Source: FEN-1219 sp963744305
GTDB lineage: Bacteria > Pseudomonadota > Gammaproteobacteria > Steroidobacterales > Rariloculaceae
NCBI GenBank assembly: GCA_963744305.1
Contig: CAVUTF010000021.1
Coordinates: 101,736-165,735 of the forward strand
DNA: 64,000 nt
Reading direction: 5' to 3'
How positions within the stretch are numbered: position 1 is the first letter of the stretch; each line of letters begins with the position of its first letter. The notes under the pieces were generated by a model. It worked only from the letters and a program-made list of their open reading frames with translations, did no database searches and was not told where the DNA came from. The position numbers and the translations under genes are program-made. Positions 18,388 through 27,284 of this stretch are shown here, one piece after another.

Positions 18388-19276
18388 ATGACCAGGGACG
18401 TCAACCAGCGCACCGTGCAGGTGCTCTTGCTCGTAGGACTGCTCACCATGGCTGCGGGTTGTGCAACGACCGGTAGCGAGGAACGCCCTGACTCGGTGAG
18501 GCCTGACCCCATAGCGCCCGAAACGTCGATAGCCGCCGGCGACGAAGCCGCGCGGCGCGGCGAGTTCGAGCGCGCGCTCGCTTATTACCTGCGTGCGGTC
18601 GACCAAGTGCAGACGGCGGACCTCTGGCTCCGCGTCGGCGCAGCCTGCACGCGTTTAGGACAACCGCAGCGCGCGCTGCACGCGTATCTCAACGTGATCG
18701 CGCTGGATCCTGCACATGTAGAGGCTCATGAGGGGGCCGGCCTCGAGTACGTCGCACTGAAAAACCCTTCGGCTGCTAGGGAGCACCTCGCGAATGCCAT
18801 CGCGCTCGACTCGCAGCGTTGGCGCTCCCACAACGCTTTGGGCATCATCGCCGATCAGAACGGTGACCACGCTGCCGCGATCGCGCACTATGAGGCGGCG
18901 CTCGCAATCAAGCCCGAGCTCGCCGCTGTTGCTGAACAACCTCGGCTATTCGCGCTATCTCTCCAACGACCTCGCTCAGGCCGCGCGCGATTTCTATACG
19001 GCTACGCAACTCGATCCTAACTACAAGCCCGCCTGGTCGAACTTGGCGATGACCTATGCGCAGCAAGGTTGGTACAGGGTTGCCGTCGAGACGCTACTGG
19101 AAGCGAGCGACGAAGCGACGGCTTACAACGACGTCGGCTACATCGCGCTCATGCGGAACGATCTGGCGGAAGCGGAGCAATTGCTCAACGAAGCGATTCG
19201 CCTTTCGCCGGTTTATTACCCGATCGCTCATCAGAATCTCGACTCCGTCATAGCCAAGCTGAACAGCCGGCCATGA
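18388..19276 (+). CDS. tadD: TPR lipoprotein TadD (frameshift)
   Basis: ATG 18388. Lipoprotein signal VGLLTMAAGCATTGSEE (lipobox AAGC). Tandem TPR units run through the chain (RRGEFERALAYYLRAVDQVQ; GQPQRALHAYLNVIALDPAH; SHNALGIIADQNGDHAAAIA). Near 18920 a lost C in a CCC run shifts the frame; the TPRs continue as PLLLNNLGYSRYLSNDLAQA and end LDSVIAKLNSRP. Repaired length is about 295 residues. TadD is an outer-membrane-facing lipoprotein that helps the CpaC secretin assemble. Confidence 0.85.
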
Positions 19277-19319
19277 CGCCTTCGCAACGTCGCATCTGGT
19301 TAGAGGGCAGGAGTCGGAC

Positions 19320-20084
19320 TTGAAGCGGACTTTGGTGCTGCTGCCGATCTCCCTCTCGCTCGCGACTGGGCCGGCATTAGCCGGCCTCGCCGAGGGTCTA
19401 GCCGCGTTCGCAGCGCAGGATTCGGAGCGCGCGCGAGCGGAGCTCATGCCACTTGCGGGAAAGAACGATCCGATCGCGTCCTACTACCTTGGCGTGTTAT
19501 TCATGGAGGGTCGAGGCGCTCAGGTCGACAGGGAAGCGGGCATTTGGTGGCTCACGCGTGCGGCCGAGCACGGTCACGTCGGCGCACAACTGGCGCTCGC
19601 GATCGCCTACGATCTCGGTGAGGGCGTCGCACAAGACTACCGAGCCGCTGCGCGCTGGATGACGGAGGCGGCGTACGGTGGCAACGCCGACGCACAATAC
19701 TATCTCGGCCAGTACTACCGCATCGGGCGGGGCGTCGTGCAGGACGACGCGCAGGCATTCGAATGGATCCATCGTTCAGTGGAGTACGGAATTTCCCACG
19801 ACCGGTTGCTCGACGCGCTCCTGTACCTAGGCGGTGCGTGCGAGTGGGGCCGCGGTCTGCGCCAAGATCTCACCGAAGCCTATAAATGGTTTTCGCTGAC
19901 CGCCAGCTACTCGATGAACGACGTACGGATGCTCGATGAAGCGAGCCGCGCGATGGACGCCCTGCGGATTCGAATGGCCAGCGCCGAGCTCGCGGCCGCC
20001 GGCAAGCGTGCGCACGAGTGGCGCGAAGAAAAGTTCGCGATGTATGGACCGCAGCCGCTCGCCGCAAGCGAAGCAAGGCCCTGA
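19320..20084 (+). CDS. Secreted Sel1-repeat protein at the end of the Tad operon
   Basis: 254 residues from TTG 19320, supported by AGGAG about eight bases upstream. Signal peptide LLPISLSLATGPALAG. Sel1-like repeats of ~36 residues follow: ASYYLGVLFMEGRGAQVDRE, GAQLALAIAYDLGEGVAQDY, DAQYYLGQYYRIGRGVVQDD, and a fourth with GACEWGRGLRQDLTEAYKWF. Such solenoids mediate protein contacts; a periplasmic scaffold role in pilus function is a guess from position. It ends 21 bases from the convergent ABC operon, leaving little room for a terminator. Confidence 0.8.
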   Translation: MKRTLVLLPISLSLATGPALAGLAEGLAAFAAQDSERARAELMPLAGKNDPIASYYLGVLFMEGRGAQVDREAGIWWLTRAAEHGHVGAQLALAIAYDLGEGVAQDYRAAARWMTEAAYGGNADAQYYLGQYYRIGRGVVQDDAQAFEWIHRSVEYGISHDRLLDALLYLGGACEWGRGLRQDLTEAYKWFSLTASYSMNDVRMLDEASRAMDALRIRMASAELAAAGKRAHEWREEKFAMYGPQPLAASEARP

Positions 20085-20105
20085 CAAGCGCCGCGGCGCC
20101 TCCGC

Positions 20106-21287
20106 TCAGATCGCCCGCAACGCCGTGGCCACGGGGAGTCGCGCGGCTTGAACAGCCGGAAACAGCGCGCCGAGCATTCCGACCGCGCATGCCCAAGCGA
20201 GACCCGTGCCGACGATGGCGGGCGTCGCCTGTAGCTCGGCGATCAGCGACCCTTGGCCGCCGCCGAGACTGATCGTGTCGCCCGTGAACACGACCCAAGA
20301 GATCGCCGCTCCGGCTACGCCGCCGAGCAGCGCAAGCAGCAAGGCTTCGGCAAGCACGGAGACGACGACGCCTGTTGCGCCGAAGCCCAGCGCGCGCAGT
20401 GTTGCGATCTCGACCGTGCGGGCGCTCACGGCCGAGTACATCGTGTTGAGAGCGGCGAACAGCGCCCCGAACGCCATGATCGCGCTCACGACGTAGGTCA
20501 CGAAAAAGAGCAAGCTCGCGATCCGCTCGGCTTGCAGCGCCGCGTATTCCGGCTCGCGCAGAACGTCCACCGCCAAAGCAGGATTCGTCGTGAGCGCGGC
20601 CTTGAATTCCTCGAAGGCGTCGATCGACTCGAGCACTACCGTCACGCTGTTCAAAGTGTTCGACTGGTAGGCGGACTGCAGCGTGCTCGCATCCGTCAAC
20701 ATCCCGGATTCCAGCGTGTCGCCGGTCTCGTACACGCCGACGATGGTCCATTCGCTGTTGCGCAGGGCGACGTGGTCGCCGACCGTAAGCCCGCTGAATT
20801 CCGTCTGGGCAAGGCGTCCGACGATGACTTCGCGGACGCCGGGTGTGAACAGCCGTCCCTCGACGAGGTCGACTTCGGGCCTGACGGAGGATGCGGCTTG
20901 AGACGACACACCGCGCACGGTCAGCGCCGCGACTGTGCCGTTGGATTTGCGCGCTAGATTTACCGACACGAGGATGTCCGCGGACGCGGCAGCGTCACCG
21001 GCTTGTGTGCGCGCGATGCCCGGCGCGTTCAGGATCGTCGCGACGGCATCCATGAGCAAGTTGCTGAACGCCTCGGAGTTCGCGCCACCCTGCAAGACGA
21101 TTGCACGATCCGCCCGGCCGGCTGCGAGCAAAGTCGAGGAAAAGCCCCCGGCCATCGTCAACACCGATACGAGCACGCCGACGACGCAGAGGATGCTGAT
21201 AACGACGACGCACGAGGCCCCGAGTCGCTGTGTGATGCCGCGGACATTGATTGCGCTCACGGCTGCTATTTGTCGCAATGTGCTCAT
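20106..21287 (-). CDS. FtsX-family ABC permease (MacB/LolE-like), second of pair
   Basis: 393 residues, start 21287. Topology is one N-terminal helix (SCVVVISILCVVGVLVSVLT), a large periplasmic MacB-PCD domain (residues ~45-255), and three C-terminal helices with the FtsX signature SARTVEIATLRALGFGATGV and the end LFPAVQAARLPVATALRAI. Last gene of the leftward operon that begins at 27151, 12 bases after its partner permease. With the ATPase (22445-23140) and adaptor (23170-24414) it should form a MacAB/Lol-like exporter. The substrate is unknown. Confidence 0.85.
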   Translation of the reverse strand: MSTLRQIAAVSAINVRGITQRLGASCVVVISILCVVGVLVSVLTMAGGFSSTLLAAGRADRAIVLQGGANSEAFSNLLMDAVATILNAPGIARTQAGDAAASADILVSVNLARKSNGTVAALTVRGVSSQAASSVRPEVDLVEGRLFTPGVREVIVGRLAQTEFSGLTVGDHVALRNSEWTIVGVYETGDTLESGMLTDASTLQSAYQSNTLNSVTVVLESIDAFEEFKAALTTNPALAVDVLREPEYAALQAERIASLLFFVTYVVSAIMAFGALFAALNTMYSAVSARTVEIATLRALGFGATGVVVSVLAEALLLALLGGVAGAAISWVVFTGDTISLGGGQGSLIAELQATPAIVGTGLAWACAVGMLGALFPAVQAARLPVATALRAI

Positions 21288-21299
21288 CGCAGTCTCGCG

Positions 21300-22448
21300 T
21301 CAGCGGCCGGCTAAGGCGTCGACGACCTTGAGCCGCTGCGCGCGCCAGGCCGGCGGGAGCGCACTGGCCAACGCGAGCGCGAGTGCGAACCCGAGGCCGT
21401 AGATGACGACCCGCGACTCGAGCGGCAGCGCTTCGACACCAATTGCATCGAACACGCTGGGGAATACCGCGGCCGCGATGCCAAGGCCAATCCCGGCGGC
21501 AGTCACGCAGAGAAACGCCGCCTCGAGCACGACGAGAGCCGTCAACGTCCCGTTGCTGTAGCCGTAGGTCTTGAGGACGGCCAGCTCCGGAGTCCGCTCG
21601 CGAATCGCCTGCATCATGGTATTGCCGGTCACGAACAACAGCGCGAACAGCACGGCGCTGACGATCGCGTTGACGATGAAGCTGATGTTTCCGACTCTGT
21701 TGATCTGGGCGCTTATCCAGTCCCGCTCGCTCTGCGTGAGAGTTTCGTCGGGCGAGTTGGCGAACAGCCGGTCGATGTCGGCTGCGATCTGCGCTGCGCG
21801 CCCCGCGTCTTCGATCGTTACCGCGAAGGTGTGGACCGAGCCGTTGCCGAACGCGCGCGCCTCGTCGAAGTACGCGTAGTTGATGAAGAACATGTCGTTG
21901 TCCGGAAATTCGTCCTCGGCCAGCGTGTAAACGCCGACAAGGTCGAACTCCCAATCGATCGAGCCGTCTTTGCGCGTCCAGGGCGTCGTCAAGGTGACGC
22001 GGTCCCCGATCTTCCAGCCGTAACGGTCGACGAGCTCGGTACCGATGATCGCGCCCGTCCTCGTACGCTTCATCGCCTCCATCTGCTCGTCCGGCACGAT
22101 AGCCCTCATCAGCGTCGTGAACCGGCTCGCGTCGATCGCCGCGCCGTTGATTGGGTTCTTCCGTTCCTGAAAATAGCCGCCGAAGAAGGCCATGAAGCCG
22201 ACGGCCCGCACGCCTGGAACACTCTCGATGCGTTGGAGGTGCGCGATCGGCATTCGGCCGCTGCCGACACGAGCCTGCGTGCGCAGCTCGATGTCGTCGG
22301 TATATCGCTCCACGGCGAGATCGAAAGCCGACGTGACGCCGTCGAGAATGCCGAAGAGCAAGAAGGCGACGACGACCGAGATCATCGTCAGGATCGTGCG
22401 CACGCGCTTGCGCCAGAGATTGGCCCAGACGAGCGGTAAATACTTCAC
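21300..22448 (-). CDS. FtsX-family ABC permease (MacB/LolC-like), first of pair
   Basis: 382 residues, start 22448, overlapping the upstream ATPase stop by four bases. N-terminal helix (ILTMISVVVAFLLFGILDGV), periplasmic PCD domain with VGFMAFFGGYFQERKN, then FtsX helices: TMMQAIRERTPELAVLKTYG is the family hallmark of the cytoplasmic loop. Ends LPPAWRAQRLKVVDALAGR. It probably forms a heterodimer with the following permease. Confidence 0.85.
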   Translation of the reverse strand: MKYLPLVWANLWRKRVRTILTMISVVVAFLLFGILDGVTSAFDLAVERYTDDIELRTQARVGSGRMPIAHLQRIESVPGVRAVGFMAFFGGYFQERKNPINGAAIDASRFTTLMRAIVPDEQMEAMKRTRTGAIIGTELVDRYGWKIGDRVTLTTPWTRKDGSIDWEFDLVGVYTLAEDEFPDNDMFFINYAYFDEARAFGNGSVHTFAVTIEDAGRAAQIAADIDRLFANSPDETLTQSERDWISAQINRVGNISFIVNAIVSAVLFALLFVTGNTMMQAIRERTPELAVLKTYGYSNGTLTALVVLEAAFLCVTAAGIGLGIAAAVFPSVFDAIGVEALPLESRVVIYGLGFALALALASALPPAWRAQRLKVVDALAGR

Positions 22449-23140
22449 GCTGCGACTCCGAGCGGCGCACCGGTCAGCTCGCCTTTGTCGACGTAGAGCC
22501 GCCGCGAAGCATGGTCGGCCGCGCGCGGGTCGTGCGTCACCATGATGATCGTCTTGCCGTGCTCGCGGTTAAGGAGCTGCAGCAGCCCGAGGATCGACTC
22601 CGACGTGTCGCGGTCGAGATCGCCGGTTGGCTCGTCGCAGACGAGCAGCCGCGGGTCCGAAACGATCGCGCGCGCGATCGCGACCCGCTGCTGCTGGCCG
22701 CCGGAGAGCTCCGCCGGCTTGTGCTTCGCGCGGTCGGAGAGGCCCACGAGCGCAAGCGCGGCCGCAACGTTGCGCCTGCGCTCCTTGCCGGAAAGCTTCG
22801 TCAGCAACAACGGCACTTCGACGTTGCGCTCGGCGGTGAGCACCGGCAGCAGGTTGTAGAACTGGAAGATGAAACCGACGTTGCGCGCGCGCCATTTCGC
22901 GAGCTTGCCGGAGGACAACTGGTCGAGGCGCTCGCCGGCGACCGTGACCTCGCCTTTGTCGGGCTTGTCGAGGCCGCCGATGAGATTCAGCAGCGTCGTC
23001 TTGCCCGACCCCGAAGGACCCATCAGCGCGAGGAACTCGCCGGTCTGGACCTGCATGTTGAGGCCGTGCAGCACCTCAACGCGCTGCTTGCCGCGCGTAT
23101 AGCCTTTGACGACGTCACGGATCGAAACGATGCTCGACAT
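22445..23140 (-). CDS. MacB/LolD-type ABC ATPase
   Basis: 231 residues, ATG 23140. Complete ABC motifs: Walker A LMGPSGSGKTTLLNLIGG, Q-loop FIFQFYNLLPVLTAERNVE, signature LSGGQQQRVAIARAI, Walker B LLVCDEPTGDLDRDTSESIL with catalytic Glu, H-loop MVTHDPRAA. This is the MacB/LolD/FtsE subfamily that pairs with FtsX permeases, here the two genes directly downstream. Upstream by 29 bases is the adaptor gene. Intact. Confidence 0.9.
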   Translation of the reverse strand: MSSIVSIRDVVKGYTRGKQRVEVLHGLNMQVQTGEFLALMGPSGSGKTTLLNLIGGLDKPDKGEVTVAGERLDQLSSGKLAKWRARNVGFIFQFYNLLPVLTAERNVEVPLLLTKLSGKERRRNVAAALALVGLSDRAKHKPAELSGGQQQRVAIARAIVSDPRLLVCDEPTGDLDRDTSESILGLLQLLNREHGKTIIMVTHDPRAADHASRRLYVDKGELTGAPLGVAA

Positions 23141-23169
23141 GGTCTGCTCCTGTCTGTTTGTCTGGTCGA

Positions 23170-24414
23170 TCAGCCTTCGATCCGAATGCGCGCGCCGTCC
23201 GTGAGCGCGGCCAGATTGCCGACCGCAAGGCGAGTACCCGAGTCGATGCCGGACAGCACGATTTGGCCTGCCGCCGTGCGGCTTCCCAGCCGAACAGCGC
23301 GCCGCTCGACGCGATCGTCGCTGACGACGAAAACGAAGCCGGTGTCGCCCTCCGCCGCAACCGCGTCCTGCGGAACTACGACGGCACGCGACGCAACACT
23401 CACGCTCTGCTCGGCGGCGGAACCAGCGAGAAACGCCACACGCACGCCCATCTGCGGCAGAATCCGCGCGTCCCTCGCGTTGAAGCCCACCCGCACCTTC
23501 ACCGTGGCCTTCGCGCGATCCGCCGTCGGGATGATCGCGATGACCGTTCCGCCGAGAGGCGAATCGGGATAGGCATTCAAGACAATCGAGACGTCCTGTC
23601 CGGGCTGCACGCGGTTGATGAAGTTCTCGCTCACGTCGACCTCGACCTCTAGCGAGCCCATGTCGACGATCGTGCCGATCCCGGTGCGCGTGAATCCGCC
23701 GCCCGCCGAGATCGGCGAGACCATCTCCCCTTCCTGCGCCGCCTTCACGGTGACCACTCCGCCGAACGGCGCCCGCACGATGGTGTCGTCCAGCGCGCGC
23801 TCCGTGAGCGCGAGATTGGCGTCGGCCACGTCGACCGCGCGCGCCGCGACGTCGAAGCTCGCACGCGCCGCGTCGTAGCTGGCCTTGGCCGTGTCGAACG
23901 TCTGCGCACTGATGACCGCGCGCTCGAATTGCTGTCGATTGCGGTCGAACGTGGGCGCCGCATTCGTGAACGCGATCAACGCCGCCGCGAAGCTCGCACG
24001 CTGCTGGCTGAGCTGCGCCCGAGCCTGCGCCACCTGCGCGCGCACGTTCGTGTCGTCGAGCCGCGCGATGATGTCGCCAGCCTCGACTTGCTGACCTTCC
24101 TCGATGAGCACTTCGACAACCTTCCCGGTGATCTTCGCGGATACGGTCGCCTGACGGCGCGCGACGACATAGCCGGATGCGTCGAGCAACGAGCTTGGCG
24201 CCGCCAGGGCCGTCTCTGCCGCCGCCGGCTCCGCCGTCGCCACGCTGATCGGAATCGCCGCAGATGACGCCAACAAAAACCAAGCCGCGGCTCCGACTGC
24301 CGCGATTGCGGTCGCGGCAGCGGCGATCCAACGCAGCGGCGATTTGCTGCTCGTCTGCGACGCGGCGTCGCGGTCAATCCGCAGTTGGCTCACAAGATTC
24401 GATCGTTCGTCCAC
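23170..24414 (-). CDS. Periplasmic adaptor (HlyD/MacA-type membrane fusion protein)
   Basis: 414 residues, start 24414. A cytoplasmic N-terminus and one membrane helix (RWIAAAATAIAAVGAAAWFL) precede the lipoyl half-motif ATVSAKITGKVVEVLIEEGQ, an Ala/Gln-rich alpha-hairpin (residues ~125-195), the second lipoyl half DDTIVRAPFGGVVTVKAAQE, and beta-barrel and membrane-proximal domains (ENFINRVQPGQDVSIVLNAY, VVVPQDAVAAEGDTGFVFVV). This is the RND/MacA-type adaptor. It should link the downstream MacB-like ATPase and permeases to an outer-membrane channel; no TolC is encoded in the window. Confidence 0.87.
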   Translation of the reverse strand: MDERSNLVSQLRIDRDAASQTSSKSPLRWIAAAATAIAAVGAAAWFLLASSAAIPISVATAEPAAAETALAAPSSLLDASGYVVARRQATVSAKITGKVVEVLIEEGQQVEAGDIIARLDDTNVRAQVAQARAQLSQQRASFAAALIAFTNAAPTFDRNRQQFERAVISAQTFDTAKASYDAARASFDVAARAVDVADANLALTERALDDTIVRAPFGGVVTVKAAQEGEMVSPISAGGGFTRTGIGTIVDMGSLEVEVDVSENFINRVQPGQDVSIVLNAYPDSPLGGTVIAIIPTADRAKATVKVRVGFNARDARILPQMGVRVAFLAGSAAEQSVSVASRAVVVPQDAVAAEGDTGFVFVVSDDRVERRAVRLGSRTAAGQIVLSGIDSGTRLAVGNLAALTDGARIRIEG

Positions 24415-24448
24415 GCGCGAATCCTTCTTCGTTTTGTCTGGCGCGGGG

Positions 24449-25172
24449 TCAGTTCGCCGAACTGACGCTGGCCGAGCCCGAGACGTCGACGCGTTGCTCG
24501 CGAATCGTCCCGTAGTACTCGACGCGGCTCGAGCCCGACAGATCGGCCAACAGCACGCCGCCGTTCATCCGCAGCACGACACTTGCGGACCCGGACAAAT
24601 CCACGTTGGCGTCGACGACCGGGACACCGCGTAGATCGACCCGTCCGGAGCCGCTGACATCGATCACGACGGAGTCGTAGCCGCCGCCCTGACCTTCGAC
24701 GTCGCCCGAGCCGGAAAGGTCGACCGCCAGGCGGTCCCCCGAGAACCCGGAGAAGCGGAGCCTGCCGGCGCCCGAAACGTCGACGGCTGCAAGCTCCGGC
24801 ATCGACACGCGGGCGGTGAAACTTGGCCCGCTGCGATTCAAATTGCGGCCGCTCCAGTCATAACCCAAGACCAGCCGATCGCCCTCGACGCGCACGCGCA
24901 GCGCATCCTCGAGGTTCTCGGGGAAAGAGATCTCGACGGTCCACGCGCTGCCTTGCGTAACGCGTGACGTCCCACGTGCCGCTCACGTCGACGTCGCGAA
25001 ATCCCGCGAGATCCAGCGTGCGCGTCGTCGGCTGCCCCGGATCGGCGCTGCGTGACGCACCGTCCCCGTTCGCGAGCTGCGAAAGCGCGACTCGCGCAAC
25101 ACCGGCCCCGAGCACAATGGCTAGCGCCGTAACCGCGAGCGCCGCCAACATCACCGTTTGACTTTGTCTCAT
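24449..25172 (-). CDS. DUF2807 (head GIN domain) secreted protein (frameshift)
   Basis: ATG 25172, overlapping the GntR stop (ATGA). A signal anchor (VMLAALAVTALAIVLGAGVA) is followed by the DUF2807 beginning RTLDLAGFRDVDVSGTWDVT. Near 24955 the frame slips and continues AWTVEISFPENLEDALRVRV, then repeated beta-turn units with the DVSGSG/DLSGSG pattern (VDVSGAGRLRFSGFSGDRLA, IDVSGSGRVDLRG, DVSGSASVSSAN). The repeats suggest a right-handed beta-solenoid outside the cytoplasm. Function unknown. It sits between the repressor and the exporter adaptor, so it may help sense or respond to envelope change. Confidence 0.8.
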
Positions 25173-25540
25173 GACGCCTTACCTCCCCCGTCCCGAGCGA
25201 ACCGTTCGGCGAGCTCATCGATGCCGATGTCGAGCAGCCGCATCGTGCGAAAAAGCCTCGGCAGCTCGTCGCGAATGAACTCGTTGCGCAGCTCTTCCAG
25301 AATCTTCTCTTTGGCGTCGGCTGCCACGAAGTAGCCGATGCCGCGTTGGTTCTCGATGATGCGGCGGTCCGTGAGCGCCTGATAGGTTTTCGTCACGGTG
25401 TTCGGGTTCACGCCGACGCTCACGGCGAGCTCGCGGATCGACGGAATTCGTGCGCCGTTCGTCCACTCGCCCTCGAGAATGCGATCGCGAATCTGGTCCG
25501 CGATCTGCTGATAGATGCCCTTGGGCTGATTAAACTCCAT
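25169..25540 (-). CDS. YtrA-subfamily GntR transcriptional regulator
   Basis: 123 residues, ATG 25540. Winged helix-turn-helix of the GntR family: IYQQIADQIRDRILEGEWTN, ELAVSVGVNPNTVTKTYQAL and RGIGYFVA. It is followed by a short C-terminal dimerisation region (ILEELRNEFIRDELPRLFR) typical of YtrA rather than FadR or HutC types. YtrA regulators usually sit inside the ABC operon they repress, as here: the start overlaps the upstream permease end by 11 bases. The palindromes over the operon promoter (27171-27197) are its likely operator. The effector is unknown. Confidence 0.88.
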   Translation of the reverse strand: MEFNQPKGIYQQIADQIRDRILEGEWTNGARIPSIRELAVSVGVNPNTVTKTYQALTDRRIIENQRGIGYFVAADAKEKILEELRNEFIRDELPRLFRTMRLLDIGIDELAERFARDGGGKAS

Positions 25541-26297
25541 AGCTCACCTGAGTCTCTCTGACGCGCAACCAGGCGACGAACCAGCAAAACAGCGGTAGGA
25601 CGAAGTGGTAAGCGAGCTTGACTGCGTCGGCCCCGAGGTCGAACAACCTCATTCGCCCCAAGTAGATCCCGTACATCTCCCCTTCGTCGAACACCACAGG
25701 GTCGCTCCCGAACAACAGGAGGCCCAAGAGCGTGATCAAGGCGGCGCAAGCCGCGCCGAGCGCGGCGATCGAAAGAACCGTCTTCCAGAAATGGTTCTTG
25801 CGAAAGAACGCAGCGCCCAAGAAGAACACCGACTGCAGAACGACGAAGTGTGGGATCACCTGCCAGACTCTCGGATCGAACGGCCGAAAGAGCTCGTTGC
25901 GTTCGCCGAAGAAGAGCAGGCTCAGCATCTCTGTCGAGAAAGACAGGGCAGCCGCGTAGACGAAGAGAAAGCCCAAGAAGCCCACAGTCACGAGCAGGAG
26001 CCGCGCGAGCGTCTTTTCCAAAGCCGATGCCGGGAGCAGCAAGAACGACTCGTTCCGGGTCTTGTTGTGGAGCTCGTTGAACGCTCGGCTCGCGACGATC
26101 GAACCCCAAACGCACAGCAGGAGCGAGAACCAGATGACGGGAGGCATCGACTCGCCGTTGAAAAACATATTCAACAGAGAAGCGGAAGCGATGAGCACGG
26201 CCACGGTTGCGGCATGAATCGCGAACGTCCGATAACCGCCGACGACGTCGTTGCGCAGCAGCAAACCGAGCCGGCGCGCGGCGAAATGCTCGTTCAT
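25530..26297 (-). CDS. ABC-2-like permease of the YtrA-associated pump
   Basis: 255 residues, ATG 26297, overlapping the ATPase end by four bases. Six hydrophobic segments are visible (for example YRTFAIHAATVAVLIASASL, PVIWFSLLLCVWGSIVASRA, LLVTVGFLGFLFVYAAALSF, ITLLGLLLFGSD and LPLFCWFVAWLRV). The pattern is that of single-gene ABC-2 permeases linked to YtrB-like ATPases. Transport direction is probably export; the substrate is unknown. Confidence 0.75.
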   Translation of the reverse strand: MNEHFAARRLGLLLRNDVVGGYRTFAIHAATVAVLIASASLLNMFFNGESMPPVIWFSLLLCVWGSIVASRAFNELHNKTRNESFLLLPASALEKTLARLLLVTVGFLGFLFVYAAALSFSTEMLSLLFFGERNELFRPFDPRVWQVIPHFVVLQSVFFLGAAFFRKNHFWKTVLSIAALGAACAALITLLGLLLFGSDPVVFDEGEMYGIYLGRMRLFDLGADAVKLAYHFVLPLFCWFVAWLRVRETQVSYGV

Positions 26298-27151
26298 GCC
26301 GCCTCTCCTTGCGTCGCGAACAACGATCCGCCGAGCGCCGGATTCGAGACGATCGTGTTGAACAGCACCTCGAGATCGAGCGTCCCCGCGCTCGCATCGC
26401 TGTCTCTCCACACCGACCAAAACCCGCCGACGGCCGGCTCCGTATGCAGCAGCCCGTCGGCTTTCGCGTCTGGGCGCGTGGCCGTGTGCGCCATCCGAAT
26501 CCGCGAGGTGATCTCCGCGATCGAGTTGTTGAGCAGCACCGTTCCCTCGTGCAGGACCACGATCGGATCGATCAACGACTCCACGTCTCGAACCTGATGC
26601 GTCGAGATGATGAACAGGCGGTCGGCGGTCAACGCCTCGGCAACGAGACGGCGAAATTGACCCTTCGACGGAATGTCGAGACCGTTCGTGGGCTCGTCCA
26701 TGACGAGCAGCGCGGACTGGCATGCGAGACCGAAGCTCAACAGAAATTTTTTCTTCTGGCCGTACGAGAGCGCCGTGAGCTTGCGGTCGCGCGGCAGATC
26801 GAATTCCTTCAGATACCGCTCGAGCTCGTCGCGCTTGAACCGCGCGTAGAACGGCGCGCGGCTCCCAACGTACTCGTCGATCGTCACGCCGGGCACGTTC
26901 AATTCTTCCGGCAGCACGAAGACCTGGGTGAGGAAACCCGGCTGCCGATTCCGCGGCTCGTAGCCGAGCGACCGAAGCGAGCCGCCATCCGGGAACAGCA
27001 GCCCCGTGATCAGCTTGAGCAGCGTGGACTTGCCGGTGCCGTTTAGGCCGAGCAGCCCGTAAATCGTGCCGGGCTTTAGGTTCAAGCTCAGGCTGTGAAA
27101 TAAGCGCTGGCGCTGGTGATAGCCGAACGAGAGTCGATCGATGTCGATCAT
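26294..27151 (-). CDS. YtrB-like ABC ATPase, first gene of the operon
   Basis: 285 residues, ATG 27151. ABC domain with Walker A GLLGLNGTGKSTLLKLITGL, a Q-loop region in PGFLTQVFVLPEELNVPGVT, a modified signature LSYGQKKKFLLSFGLA, Walker B LLVMDEPTNGLDIPSKG and H-loop ISTHQVRDVESLI. A ~65-residue C-terminal extension follows. The DRR/ABC-2 style (LSYGQKKK, PTNGLDIP) matches the adjacent ABC-2-like permease. Behind the promoter and operators at 27171-27212. Confidence 0.88.
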   Translation of the reverse strand: MIDIDRLSFGYHQRQRLFHSLSLNLKPGTIYGLLGLNGTGKSTLLKLITGLLFPDGGSLRSLGYEPRNRQPGFLTQVFVLPEELNVPGVTIDEYVGSRAPFYARFKRDELERYLKEFDLPRDRKLTALSYGQKKKFLLSFGLACQSALLVMDEPTNGLDIPSKGQFRRLVAEALTADRLFIISTHQVRDVESLIDPIVVLHEGTVLLNNSIAEITSRIRMAHTATRPDAKADGLLHTEPAVGGFWSVWRDSDASAGTLDLEVLFNTIVSNPALGGSLFATQGEAA

Positions 27152-27170
27152 GCAGACGTGCCCTTCAACT

Positions 27171-27212
27171 CTAGTGTACTAGAACAATAGTGCACTAGAC
27201 ATGGGATGTCAA
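27171..27212 (-). promoter_or_regulatory. Sigma70-type promoter overlapped by two palindromic GntR/YtrA operators
   Basis: Leftward: -35 TTGACA (27212-27207), 17-base spacer, -10 TATTGT (27189-27184). Two palindromes overlap it: TAGTGCACTA (27188-27197), perfect, in the spacer and -10; and CTAGT-N2-ACTAG (27171-27182), just downstream of the -10. The half-site TAGTGCA/TAGTACA recurs in both. Binding by the GntR protein encoded at 25169-25540 would block RNA polymerase, giving autoregulation of the operon. Confidence 0.72.
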
Positions 27213-27284
27213 GCGCCGCCTGGGCTGGAGCGCAGCCGGCGTCGCGAATAGACGCTCTTGAGGATGCGGCGGCCTGGGCCGCGC

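Noticed and set aside
24414..26723. Large Arg-rich open frames opposite and alongside the ABC operon
   Set aside because: They are antisense or shifted shadows of recognisable ABC, GntR and adaptor genes and show no domain.
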